Below the pieces are notes generated by a model that did not search any database, was not told the DNA's origin, and saw only the letters and a program-made list of their open reading frames with translations. The position numbers were made by a program, and so were the translations under genes. From JBGSTR01 sp963707135 (lineage in GTDB: Bacteria > Pseudomonadota > Gammaproteobacteria > Chromatiales > Chromatiaceae): a DNA stretch of 64,000 nt. This document shows, piece after piece, positions 1-7,706 of the stretch. The stretch lies in contig CAVPOY010000017.1 of the NCBI GenBank assembly GCA_963707135.1, forward strand, positions 1-64,000, given 5' to 3'. Every line of letters begins with the position of its first letter. The stretch's first letter is position 1.

Positions 1-74
1 TCGCAACCTTTATATTTTTTCCCAACCGGAAGGGCAAAAGAAGTCAATATCAGCTTTGCAATGATCTTCATCAT
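1..74 (-). CDS. 5' end of an unknown secreted or membrane protein, cut by the window edge
   Basis: An open frame starts at an ATG-ATG pair (first base 74) and runs off the left edge after 24 codons. A near-perfect Shine-Dalgarno (AGGAGG, reverse strand about 77-83) sits just upstream. The visible residues, MMKIIAKLILTSFALPVG then KKYKGC, look like a short signal peptide or N-terminal membrane anchor. The local base composition is clearly AT-richer than the following genes. Nothing more can be said about function; the strong ribosome site is the main support. Confidence 0.5.
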   Translation of the reverse strand, partial: MMKIIAKLILTSFALPVGKKYKGC

Positions 75-227
75 GGACCTCCTCTGATCAGACAAACGTC
101 AGAGAAAGGATGGGAAGAAAAGATAGAAGAATGGCGAGAAGAAAATGGGTCAGGCGCCAGATAAGACGCCAAGAGCCGAAGTCGTCCAGGCGATTATCAG
201 GTCTTTTTGTGGGGGTCTCGAGCCCAG

Positions 228-1388
228 TCAGAGCATTACCAGGTTGTCCCGATGGATCAGCTCCGCGTCATCGAGATAACCCAGGATCGACTCGAAGCGG
301 CTCGAGGGCTCTCCGCGGATGCGGGCCGTCTCCTGGGCATCGTAGTTGATCAGACCGCGGGCGACCTCCCTGCCCTGCTCGTCGACGCAGGCCACCACCT
401 CGCCGCGATTGAAGGCGCCCTGCACCGCCCGGACGCCGACCGCGAGCAGGCTGGTACCTCGCTCGCGCAGGGCACGAACCGCACCCGGATCCAGCGTCAG
501 CCGCCCACGCACCTGCAGCTGGCCGGCGAGCCACTGCTTGCGCGCCGCCTGGGGGCCCTGAACGGGGATCAGCAGGGTCCCGATCGACTCGCCGCGGCCG
601 ATCCGCGTCAGCACCCGCTCGCCGCGGCCCGGCGCGATCACGGTCGGCGTACCCGAGCGGGCAGCGAGGCGGGCGGCGCGCACCTTGGTGACCATGCCGC
701 CAGTCCCGAGGCCGCTGAAGCTGCCGCCGGCCACCGCGTCCAGCCGCGGGTCGTCCACCCGGGTCTCTTCGATCAGCACGGCATTGGCGTCGCCGCGCGG
801 ATCGCGGTCGAACAGCCCGTCCTGATCCGTCAGCAGGACCAGCAGGTCCGCCTCGATCAGGTTCGCGACCAGCGCGGCCAGGGTGTCGTTGTCGCCGAAG
901 CGCAGCTCGTCCGTGGCGACGGTGTCGTTCTCGTTGATGACCGGGATCACGCCGAGCCGCAACAGGGTGCGCAGCGTGCTGCGGGCATTCAGGTAGCGGG
1001 CGCGGTCGGCCAGATCGTCCCGGGTCAGCAGGATCTGAGCGGTGTGCAGGCCCCGGGTTTGGAAGCAGTCCTCGTAGGCGCGCACCAGGCCCATCTGACC
1101 GATCGCCGCGGCGGCCTGGAGCTCGTGCAGGGTCCGCGGCCGCCGCGTCCAACCCATGCGGGCCATACCCTCCGCGACCGCGCCGGATGAAACCAGCACC
1201 ACGTCATCGCCGCCGACCCGGCGAGCCACCATCTGCTCGACCCAGGGCACCAACATGCCACGCTCCAGGCCCTGACCGTCCCGGGTCAACAGTGCGCTCC
1301 CGATCTTGACGACCCAGCGGCGGGATCGGGTCAGGGTCTCGCGGGAGACCAAGCCGTTCTCTCCGGGGCTCAGCCGAGGGGGTGCCAT
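228..1388 (-). CDS. proB: Glutamate 5-kinase
   Basis: Catalyses ATP-dependent phosphorylation of glutamate to gamma-glutamyl phosphate, the first step of proline synthesis, in the cytoplasm. The 386-residue product has an amino-acid-kinase domain starting at VVKIGSALLT (about residues 26-35), the feedback/substrate region containing INENDTVATDE and FGDNDTLAALVA, and a C-terminal PUA domain (about 290-370). E. coli ProB is 367 residues, so the length is normal with a slightly long N-terminus. Its start overlaps the end of obgE by 19 bases, consistent with one rplU-rpmA-obgE-proB transcript. A later start is possible because the first 20 residues are poorly conserved. Confidence 0.95.
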   Translation of the reverse strand: MAPPRLSPGENGLVSRETLTRSRRWVVKIGSALLTRDGQGLERGMLVPWVEQMVARRVGGDDVVLVSSGAVAEGMARMGWTRRPRTLHELQAAAAIGQMGLVRAYEDCFQTRGLHTAQILLTRDDLADRARYLNARSTLRTLLRLGVIPVINENDTVATDELRFGDNDTLAALVANLIEADLLVLLTDQDGLFDRDPRGDANAVLIEETRVDDPRLDAVAGGSFSGLGTGGMVTKVRAARLAARSGTPTVIAPGRGERVLTRIGRGESIGTLLIPVQGPQAARKQWLAGQLQVRGRLTLDPGAVRALRERGTSLLAVGVRAVQGAFNRGEVVACVDEQGREVARGLINYDAQETARIRGEPSSRFESILGYLDDAELIHRDNLVML

Positions 1389-2446
1389 CCGCCAGAATCC
1401 TCGCTGGGTTCTTCAGCGGGCCTCGAGCGCTCCGCAGTCAGCTGCTCGAGCCGGCGCATCAAGTCCTCCATCAGCGCCCCCGCACCCTCCCCGGTCAGGG
1501 CGGAGACGCCATAGACCGGGCCCTGCCAACCCAGGTCCGCGATGACCCGCTCCCGGCGGCGGAGATACTCGTCCGCGTCGATCAGATCGACCTTGTTCAG
1601 CACCAGCCAGCGCTCCTTGCGCGGAAGATCCCCACCGTAGGCCTCGAGCTCGGTTTCGATCTGCCGCACCTGCCGGACCGGGTCCGAGAGTTCGTCTAGC
1701 GGTGCGATGTCGACCAGGTGCAGCAGCAGCCGGGTGCGGGATAGGTGCTTCAGGAAGCGGGTGCCAAGCCCGGCGCCGTCGGCCGCCCCCTCGATCAGGC
1801 CCGGGATGTCTGCGAGGACGAAGCTGCGGTCCCGGCCGAGACTCACCACGCCGAGCATCGGGCGGACAGTCGTGAAGGGATAATCCGCCACCTTGGGTTC
1901 GGCATTGGATACGCGCCGGATCAGGGACGACTTGCCGGCGTTCGGCAACCCGAGCAGACCGACGTCGGCGAGCAGTATCAGCTCGAGCCGCAGCTCCCGG
2001 CGCTCGCCCGGCGTGCCGGGGGTCGACTGGCGCGGCGCCCGGTTGGTGCTCGACTTGAACCGGGCATTGCCGATGCCGTGGAATCCGCCCTGCGCCACCA
2101 GCAGACGCTGGCCGGGCTCGAGCAGCTCGCCGATCAGGTCATCGGTCTCCTGATCGAAGACCCGGGTGCCGGCCGGGACTCGGAGGACCAGATCGTCGCC
2201 GCCGCGCCCGGTCATGTTGCGGCCCATGCCGTTCTGGCCGCGGGAGGCCCGAAGGACACGCTGGAAGCGGAAATCGATCAGGGTGTTGAGGCCGGGATCG
2301 ACGACCAGAAACACGCTGCCCCCATCACCGCCGTCCCCGCCGTTCGGGCCACCCTTCGGGATGTACTTTTCGCGCCGGAAGCTCACGCATCCACTGCCGC
2401 CGTCGCCCGCCTCGACCCGAACTAGAGCCTCGTCGACGAACTTCAT
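1370..2446 (-). CDS. obgE: GTPase ObgE/CgtA
   Basis: Essential ribosome-assembly and stringent-response GTPase that binds the 50S subunit. Start chosen at MKFVDEALVR, the standard Obg N-terminus, giving 358 residues; the frame is open 11 codons further upstream but that stretch is not Obg-like. The glycine-rich Obg fold spans about 1-158. The G domain follows, with G1 GLPNAGKS at 166-173, switch I around YPFTTVRPMLG, G3 DIPGLIEGA and G4 NKVD. It lies between rpmA and proB, the common proteobacterial order, but an attenuator-like hairpin separates it from rpmA. Confidence 0.97.
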   Translation of the reverse strand: MKFVDEALVRVEAGDGGSGCVSFRREKYIPKGGPNGGDGGDGGSVFLVVDPGLNTLIDFRFQRVLRASRGQNGMGRNMTGRGGDDLVLRVPAGTRVFDQETDDLIGELLEPGQRLLVAQGGFHGIGNARFKSSTNRAPRQSTPGTPGERRELRLELILLADVGLLGLPNAGKSSLIRRVSNAEPKVADYPFTTVRPMLGVVSLGRDRSFVLADIPGLIEGAADGAGLGTRFLKHLSRTRLLLHLVDIAPLDELSDPVRQVRQIETELEAYGGDLPRKERWLVLNKVDLIDADEYLRRRERVIADLGWQGPVYGVSALTGEGAGALMEDLMRRLEQLTAERSRPAEEPSEDSGGWHPLG

Positions 2447-2471
2447 TGGGGTATTTCGGGGGATGGGGCCG

Positions 2472-2505
2472 AAACGCAAAGAGCCCCGTCCGCCGGACGA
2501 GGCTC
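2472..2505 (-). terminator. Rho-independent terminator or attenuator between rpmA and obgE
   Basis: On the minus strand an 11-bp stem (GAGCCTCGTCC / GGACGGGGCTC, one mismatch, loop GGC; 2481-2505) is followed by TTTGCGTTT. It lies 42 bases after the rpmA stop and 35 bases before the obgE start. It would reduce read-through from the ribosomal-protein genes into obgE-proB. Efficiency cannot be judged from sequence because the T-tract is interrupted. Confidence 0.6.
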
Positions 2506-2546
2506 CCGTCTATTCACGCCGATCCGAGAAACGATGCCGACCGGGA

Positions 2547-2804
2547 TCAGGCGCTCTCGACCGAGATGTATCGGCGGTTCTTCGGACCCTTGATCTGATA
2601 CTTGACGACCCCGTCCTTGAGAGCGAACAGCGTATGGTCCTTGCCGCAGCCGACATTGACACCGTTGTGGAACCGAGTGCCCCGCTGCCGCACGATAATG
2701 CTTCCCGCACTGACCGTCTGCCCGCCGAACACCTTGACGCCAAGTCGTTTCGATTCCGACTCGCGACCGTTGCGTGAGCTGCCGCCCGCCTTCTTGTGTG
2801 CCAT
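2547..2804 (-). CDS. rpmA: 50S ribosomal protein L27
   Basis: Structural protein of the large ribosomal subunit near the peptidyl-transferase centre. 85 residues, the usual length, starting MAHKKAGGSSRNGRDSES-like (here GRESESKRLG), with the family motifs KVFGGQ, GSIIVRQRGT and DHTLFALKDG. It follows rplU with a 12-base gap and shares its transcript. There is no N-terminal extension of the Firmicutes type that needs processing. Confidence 0.98.
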   Translation of the reverse strand: MAHKKAGGSSRNGRESESKRLGVKVFGGQTVSAGSIIVRQRGTRFHNGVNVGCGKDHTLFALKDGVVKYQIKGPKNRRYISVESA

Positions 2805-2816
2805 GGGTAACTCTCC

Positions 2817-3131
2817 TCAGCCGGCCGTGATGCCGGTTATCTTGAGCTCCGTGAACCACTGGCGGTGGCCCTGGCGCTTCAAATGATGCTTGCGCCGACG
2901 GAACTTGATGATCTTGACCTTTTTCCCTCGCCCGTGTGCCTGGACCGTCGCGGTGACCTTGCCACCGTCCAGGTAAGGGGTACCCACCTTGACTTCGCTG
3001 CCGTCCGCCACCAGCAGAACCTCGGGCAATTCGATGCTCGAACCCTCTTCGGCGGCCAGTTTTTCTACCTTCAGGGTGTCGCCTTCCGACACCCGATACT
3101 GCTTGCCACCGGTTTGTATGACCGCGTACAT
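2817..3131 (-). CDS. rplU: 50S ribosomal protein L21
   Basis: Large-subunit ribosomal protein that binds 23S rRNA. Start set at MYAVIQTGGKQYRV, the universal L21 N-terminus, giving 104 residues; the frame stays open upstream but that part has no similarity. The basic C-terminal segment KIIKFRRRKHHLKRQGHRQ is the rRNA-binding motif. First gene of rplU-rpmA-obgE-proB, divergent from ispB with about 210 bases between them, an arrangement common in gammaproteobacteria. Confidence 0.98.
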   Translation of the reverse strand: MYAVIQTGGKQYRVSEGDTLKVEKLAAEEGSSIELPEVLLVADGSEVKVGTPYLDGGKVTATVQAHGRGKKVKIIKFRRRKHHLKRQGHRQWFTELKITGITAG

Positions 3132-3279
3132 GTCTGCTGAAGCTCCGGGGTTGCCAAACCGTTCGACGCCGCGCGCCGACTTAAAGACCGCGCAATTTAA
3201 CCCGCCCAGACGCCCCGCGTCAAACCTGGCCGCACCGGTGCCGCACGGTAAGGTCGGCCAGATGCCGGCGGCCCCGTGC

Positions 3280-3309
3280 TTGACAGTCCTAAAGCCCCCC
3301 ACCTAGCAT
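3280..3309 (+). promoter_or_regulatory. Sigma-70-type promoter for ispB
   Basis: A perfect -35 hexamer TTGACA (3280-3285) and -10 TAGCAT (3304-3309) are separated by 18 bases. Transcription would begin near 3316, about 30 bases before the ispB ATG, which has AGGA immediately upstream. Spacing and position fit well; no activator site is evident. Confidence 0.6.
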
Positions 3310-3345
3310 CCGCGCCCACTGAATATAGATCGAGCTCGCACAGGA

Positions 3346-4314
3346 ATGGACCTCAACGCGATTCGCCGACCGGTCGCCGAGGACAGGAAGGCGGTCGACA
3401 CCCTGATCCTTCGGCGCCTGCAGTCCGACGTCGTATTGATTAACCAGATCGGCCATTACATCGTCGGTAGCGGCGGCAAGCGCCTCCGCCCGCTGGCGGT
3501 GCTGCTCAGCGCGCGCGCGTGCGGCTACGCGGGGGACCGCCACGTGGACCTGGCAGCGATCGTTGAGTTCATCCACACCGCTACGCTGCTGCACGACGAC
3601 GTCGTCGACGGTTCCGAGCGGCGTCGCAACCGCGACACGGCGAACGTGGTCTTCGGCAACGAGGCGAGCGTCCTGGTGGGTGACTTCCTCTACTCCCGGG
3701 CCTTCGAGATGATGGTCGACGTGGGCAGCATGCGGGTGATGGAGATCATGGCGCACGCCACGAACCGGATCGCCGAGGGAGAAGTGCTGCAGCTCCTGAA
3801 CACCGGGGACCCGGACACCGACGAGGCGCGCTACATGGAGGTCATCGTGCGCAAGACGGCGACGCTGTTCGAGGCCGGAACGCGTATCGGGGCGGTCGTC
3901 AGCGGGGCCGGGGACGAGGTAGAAGACGCCGTTGCCCGCTACGGCCTGAACCTGGGCATCGCGTTCCAGCTGATCGACGACGCGCTGGACTACGGCTCAG
4001 ACAACACGGAGCTTGGCAAGAACGTCGGCGACGACCTCGAAGAGGGCAAACCTACTCTGCCGATCATCCGGGCCATCCAAGCCGGGTCCCCGGAGCAGCG
4101 CGACCTGCTGCGCCACGCCATCGAGAACGGCGGACGCGGCCGGATCGACGCCGTGACGCGCGCAATTGCGTCGACCGACGCCATCACCTACACTACGCAG
4201 CTCGCGCAATCCTATGCGCGTCGGGCAAAGGAGGCCCTTCGGGCGCTGCCGCCCTCGGCCGCTGCCGACGCCATGGCCGCCATGGCCGAGTTCGCCGTGA
4301 GCCGTTCGCACTGA
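3346..4314 (+). CDS. ispB: Octaprenyl (polyprenyl) diphosphate synthase
   Basis: Trans-prenyltransferase that extends farnesyl diphosphate with isopentenyl diphosphate to make the ubiquinone side chain. 322 residues, matching IspB. The first aspartate-rich motif is LLHDDVVD (DDVVD at 84-88) and the second is QLIDDALDY (211-215). GGKRLRP (43-49) binds the diphosphate. The chain length made (C40 or other) cannot be read with certainty. Divergent from rplU and followed 13 bases later by a tRNA gene. Confidence 0.95.
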   Translation: MDLNAIRRPVAEDRKAVDTLILRRLQSDVVLINQIGHYIVGSGGKRLRPLAVLLSARACGYAGDRHVDLAAIVEFIHTATLLHDDVVDGSERRRNRDTANVVFGNEASVLVGDFLYSRAFEMMVDVGSMRVMEIMAHATNRIAEGEVLQLLNTGDPDTDEARYMEVIVRKTATLFEAGTRIGAVVSGAGDEVEDAVARYGLNLGIAFQLIDDALDYGSDNTELGKNVGDDLEEGKPTLPIIRAIQAGSPEQRDLLRHAIENGGRGRIDAVTRAIASTDAITYTTQLAQSYARRAKEALRALPPSAAADAMAAMAEFAVSRSH

Positions 4315-4327
4315 TTTCCCGGACCCT

Positions 4328-4404
4328 CGGGGTGTAGCTCAGCTTGGTAGAGCGCTGTCTTCGGGAGGCAGAAGTCGCTGGTTCGAATCCAGTCACCCCG
4401 ACCA
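4328..4404 (+). tRNA. tRNA-Pro (anticodon CGG)
   Basis: A 77-base cloverleaf. The acceptor stem CGGGGTG pairs with CACCCCG, with discriminator A and encoded CCA at 4402-4404. The D arm is GCTC-AGCTTGGTA-GAGC. The anticodon arm CTGTC-TTCGGGA-GGCAG puts CGG in positions 34-36, reading CCG (proline). The T arm contains GGTTCGAATCC. All stems close. Confidence 0.97.
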
Positions 4405-4859
4405 ATTCCCGACCTCTCACTCTCAAGCCGCTGGTGACGCCAGCCCGTGATGGGCTTCTCCACGAACGGCGGCACGTTGCGTTAAGCATCGAGATCCAAC
4501 AAGCCGCGCTCTGGCAAAGCGGCCTTCCGTTCGCTTCCTAGCACCTCGCCCGCGCGGCCAACAGCCCAGCCCCCATTGCCCGAATCCCGGGTTTGGGACC
4601 CTCCCCCACCACCCCGTTCGGGGACCCAAGCGGCAGATAGGAATTTACCCGTCGTAATCGCCTCATCCTATGGCGTTCACAGTCCCTTCGTCGCCCGATT
4701 GAGCCGTCCGAGGGGCTGTTGCTTGTACCGGGATCTACCACGAGCCTATGTTAGCGGTATGTCGTACACACGAGGTGCGCCACCGACTACTCGCCGCAAC
4801 CGGGATCGCATCGGCGGTTCCCGGGTCTCAAGGGTGACCGGGCCAGGCAAGGAGCAAGC
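4405..4859. other. 455-base non-coding stretch between tRNA-Pro and the GGDEF-EAL gene
   Basis: No convincing gene is seen here. A possible sigma-70 promoter lies at 4723-4752 (TTGTAC, 18-base spacer, TATGTT), pointing to the downstream c-di-GMP gene. A small dyad, GCCGC...GCGGC, near 4500-4525 has no T-tract, so a terminator for the tRNA is not clear. The frame of the GGDEF-EAL gene stays open back to 4576, but the residues there have no domain character. Confidence 0.4.
4723..4752 (+). promoter_or_regulatory. Candidate promoter for the GGDEF-EAL gene
   Basis: TTGTAC (4723-4728), 18-base spacer and TATGTT (4747-4752) form a plausible but weak sigma-70 promoter. It lies about 110 bases upstream of the leader reading frame at 4860. 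Inference from hexamer match only. Confidence 0.35.
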
Positions 4860-4961
4860 ATGTCAACCGAAGGACCCACAGCCTATTCGCAGCCAGAAGG
4901 GGGCCCGTGGCCGGCGGAATCCGGCGGGCAGTACCTGGTTCATTGCCATGAACGCGCGTAA
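4860..4961 (+). CDS. Candidate 33-codon leader peptide overlapping the GGDEF-EAL start
   Basis: An ATG at 4860 preceded by AAGGAG (spacing about 6) opens a 33-codon frame, MSTEGPTAYSQPEGG..., ending in TAA at 4959-4961. The better-placed start of the GGDEF-EAL gene (ATG 4948) lies inside its last codons in another frame. This layout would couple translation of the two. Alternatively it is the true N-terminus of the large protein interrupted by a frame error. No homology is recognised. Confidence 0.35.
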   Translation: MSTEGPTAYSQPEGGPWPAESGGQYLVHCHERA

Positions 4962-6291
4962 GCAGAGCGAGAACCGGGTACGCCGGCTCGCGTACTTCGA
5001 CACCCTGACCGGGCTGCCGAATCGGTCCCTGTTCAAGGCGCGTCTGGCTCAACGGCTCGCCTCCGCGCGCAGCAAGGACAACGGCTTCGCACTGCATTTC
5101 CTCGACCTCGACTACTTCAAGGGCGTCAACGATTCGCTGGGGCACCCGATTGGCGACCGCCTTCTGAAGGAGGTCGCTCGGCGCCTGAAATCGCTGTTGC
5201 GGGAGGCCGACACGGTCGCGCGTTTCGGCGGCGACGAGTTCGCCGTGATCCAGCCCGAGATCAGCGACCCCAAGGACGCGGCCGCCCTGGCGGCCAAGAT
5301 CGTCGCGCGCCTTGGCGAACCTTACCGGATCCAGGGCAACGAGATCGCCTGCGGCGCCAGTGTCGGGGTCGTGGTGGTGCCGCGCGTGCATCCGGGGATC
5401 GAGGCTCTGCTGGCGCAGGCCGACGTTGCCCTTTACAGGGCCAAAAACAGCGGTCGCGGCCGCTACGCCTTCCACACGGACGAGATGACGCGCCAGGTGG
5501 CTCGGGAGTCGGCCCTCGCCGAACGGCTGGACGCGGCCGTTCAGGACGGCGAGCTGTTCCTGCAATATCAACCCCAGGTGGAGCTCGCCTCCGGGCGCAT
5601 CGTGTCGGTCGAGGCCCTGGTTCGCTGGCGTCACCCGGTGGAGGGCGTGCTGCCCCCGTCCGAGTTCGTCCACCTGGCCGAGCGCCGGGGACTGGTACAG
5701 GTGCTCGGCGGCTGGGTCCTGTCCACGGCGGCGGCGCAGGCCCGACGCTGGTTCGAGTCGGGTCTTGAGTTCGGCCGCATCGCCGTGAACATCTCGCCCC
5801 AGCAGATCCGCGCAGGCAGTCTGTCGGACTATATACTGGCAATGGCAGCCGAGACCGAAATCGCCCCGGCCCTACTGGAGCTGGAGCTTACCGAATCGGC
5901 CTGGATGGAGTACGGAGAACGCTACCGGACTCAAGCGGCGGCGCTCAGGAAAGCCGGCGTGAGGCTCACGGTGGACGACTTCGGCAGTGGGTTCTCGTCA
6001 CTGACCCATCTGAGCCGATCCTCGGTGAGCGCACTCAAGATCGACCGGGCGCTGATAAGCCGCATGGACGAAGACCCGGAGGCCGTAGAGGTGGTCCGCG
6101 CCGTGCTGGCGCTGGCCCGGGCGCTGAGGCTGGACACGGTCGCCAAAGGGGTGGAGACCCGGGAACAGGCCGATCGGCTTGCCGCCATGGGCTGCAGGTG
6201 CGCCCAGGGTGTCCTATTCGCGCCGCCCATGGGCGCCGGGGCGACGGCCAACTATCTGGCGGCCAACGCCCTGCCCCGCTATCTGGCCTGA
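4948..6291 (+). CDS. Cyclic-di-GMP turnover protein with GGDEF and EAL domains
   Basis: Predicted bifunctional diguanylate cyclase and phosphodiesterase. From ATG 4948 the product is 447 residues. The GGDEF domain (about 12-175) has an intact active site, FGGDEF (GGDEF at 94-98), and a c-di-GMP inhibitory site, READ, at 85-88. The EAL domain (about 190-440) retains EALVRW (E222), VNISPQQ, ELTES, DDFGSG, LKID and AKGVET, so both activities look intact. No sensor or membrane domain is seen N-terminally, which is unusual; the region upstream stays open to 4576 without recognisable domains. The start is uncertain. Convergent with pmbA. Confidence 0.85.
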   Translation: MNARKQSENRVRRLAYFDTLTGLPNRSLFKARLAQRLASARSKDNGFALHFLDLDYFKGVNDSLGHPIGDRLLKEVARRLKSLLREADTVARFGGDEFAVIQPEISDPKDAAALAAKIVARLGEPYRIQGNEIACGASVGVVVVPRVHPGIEALLAQADVALYRAKNSGRGRYAFHTDEMTRQVARESALAERLDAAVQDGELFLQYQPQVELASGRIVSVEALVRWRHPVEGVLPPSEFVHLAERRGLVQVLGGWVLSTAAAQARRWFESGLEFGRIAVNISPQQIRAGSLSDYILAMAAETEIAPALLELELTESAWMEYGERYRTQAAALRKAGVRLTVDDFGSGFSSLTHLSRSSVSALKIDRALISRMDEDPEAVEVVRAVLALARALRLDTVAKGVETREQADRLAAMGCRCAQGVLFAPPMGAGATANYLAANALPRYLA

Positions 6292-6334
6292 TGCGTGGAC
6301 CCTCGCCGTGGGTTCGAGTCCACCGCGCGCCGTC

Positions 6335-7684
6335 TCACTGACCGGCGATGGTCATCTCGTCGATCAGCCACGAGCCGGTCCGGGTGCTTCCCGGAAAGTC
6401 GCAGTCGTTGCCGACCGCCACAAGCCCCTGATACATCCGCTTTAGGTTCCCGGCGATGGTGATCTCCTCCACCGGAAACTGGATCTCGCCACCCTCGACC
6501 CAGAATCCCGCGGCCCCGCGGGAGTAGTCGCCGGTGACGGGGTTCATGCCCTGGCCCATCAGCTCGGTCACCATCAGCCCGGTGCCCATTTCCGCGATCA
6601 GGGCATCCCGGCCCTTGTCGCCCATCTCGATCTGCAGGTTGCGCACGCCGCCCGCGTTGCCGGTCGTCGGCATACCGAGCCGGCAGCCGGAGTAGGCATC
6701 CAGCAAATAGGTGCGGAGAACGCCATCCGATACCAGGTCTTTGGCGAAGGTGGCGACACCGTCCCCGTCGAACGGGGCGCTCGAGAGCCCCCTCGGCAGG
6801 CGCGGATCCTCGCGAACGCGCACGAACTCGGGGAAGATCCGCTGGCCGAGATGATCGAGCAGGAAGCTGGAGCGGCGGTAGAGACTCGACCCCTGGATCG
6901 CGGTGATCAGGCTCCGGAGTAACCCGGCCGCAACCTCGGCCCGGAACAGCACGGGCGACTGTCGGGTGCCGATCCGGCGAGCCCCGAGGCGTGCAACGGT
7001 GCGTTCGGCGGCGCGTTCGCCGACATGGCGGGCCGAATCGAGATCCGTCGAGGCGCGCGCGCTGGTCCACCAGTAGTCCCGCTGCATCGACCCCTCGTGC
7101 TGACCGACGACGGCGCAGCTCAGGCCATGGCGGGTGCTCGGATAGCCCCCGATGAAACCATGACTGTTGCCGTAGACCTGGATGCCCGCGTGGCTCGAGA
7201 GACTCGCGCCCTCGGAGTTGACGATTCGCTCATCGAACCCGCGCGCGGCCTCCTCGCATTCGGCCGCGAGCTGGATCGCCTCCTCGACACCGATCGGCCA
7301 CGGGTGGTAGAGGTCGAGGTCCGGGATGTCTCCGGCCATCAGCTCGGCGTCGGCGAGGTGCGCGCAGCGATCCTCCTGGGTGTGCCGGGCGATCGTGCAG
7401 GCCGCATCGACCGCGTCACGCAGCGCGCCGGGACTGAGATCCGAGGTACTCGCGGAGCCCTTGCGGTTGCCGAAGTAGACGGTCACGCCGAGGCCGTTGT
7501 CGCGGGTGTGCTCGACGGTCTCGACCTCACCGAGCCTGACCGTGACCTCCAGTCCGGCGCTGCTGCCCACCGATGCCTCGGCGGCATCGGACCCGCGGCG
7601 CCTGGCCTCGCTCATCAGGGTCTCGATGCTCTCGCGCAGCCGCGCGAGACGTTCGTCGGTGTCCTCGAAGGGGTCAATGGGCAT
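6335..7684 (-). CDS. pmbA: Metalloprotease-associated protein PmbA/TldE
   Basis: Partner subunit of the TldD/TldE protease, which in enterobacteria matures microcin B17 and degrades the CcdA antitoxin. 449 residues, normal length. Family segments are visible: the N-terminal GLEVTVRLGEVETVEHTRDNGLGVTVYFG, the central LLDHLGQRIFPEFVRVREDPRLPRG and the C-terminal NPVTGDYSRGAAGFWVEGGEIQFPVEEITIAGNL. As expected for TldE it lacks the HExxxH zinc motif. It lies 22 bases after tldD in the same orientation, so the two subunits are probably co-expressed. Confidence 0.95.
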   Translation of the reverse strand: MPIDPFEDTDERLARLRESIETLMSEARRRGSDAAEASVGSSAGLEVTVRLGEVETVEHTRDNGLGVTVYFGNRKGSASTSDLSPGALRDAVDAACTIARHTQEDRCAHLADAELMAGDIPDLDLYHPWPIGVEEAIQLAAECEEAARGFDERIVNSEGASLSSHAGIQVYGNSHGFIGGYPSTRHGLSCAVVGQHEGSMQRDYWWTSARASTDLDSARHVGERAAERTVARLGARRIGTRQSPVLFRAEVAAGLLRSLITAIQGSSLYRRSSFLLDHLGQRIFPEFVRVREDPRLPRGLSSAPFDGDGVATFAKDLVSDGVLRTYLLDAYSGCRLGMPTTGNAGGVRNLQIEMGDKGRDALIAEMGTGLMVTELMGQGMNPVTGDYSRGAAGFWVEGGEIQFPVEEITIAGNLKRMYQGLVAVGNDCDFPGSTRTGSWLIDEMTIAGQ

Positions 7685-7706
7685 GGCGCGTTTCCAAACT
7701 AACCCG

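Noticed and set aside
4576..4947. A 124-residue N-terminal extension of the GGDEF-EAL protein
   Set aside because: The stretch is proline/arginine-rich without a predicted domain or ribosome site; the coding signal begins near 4948.
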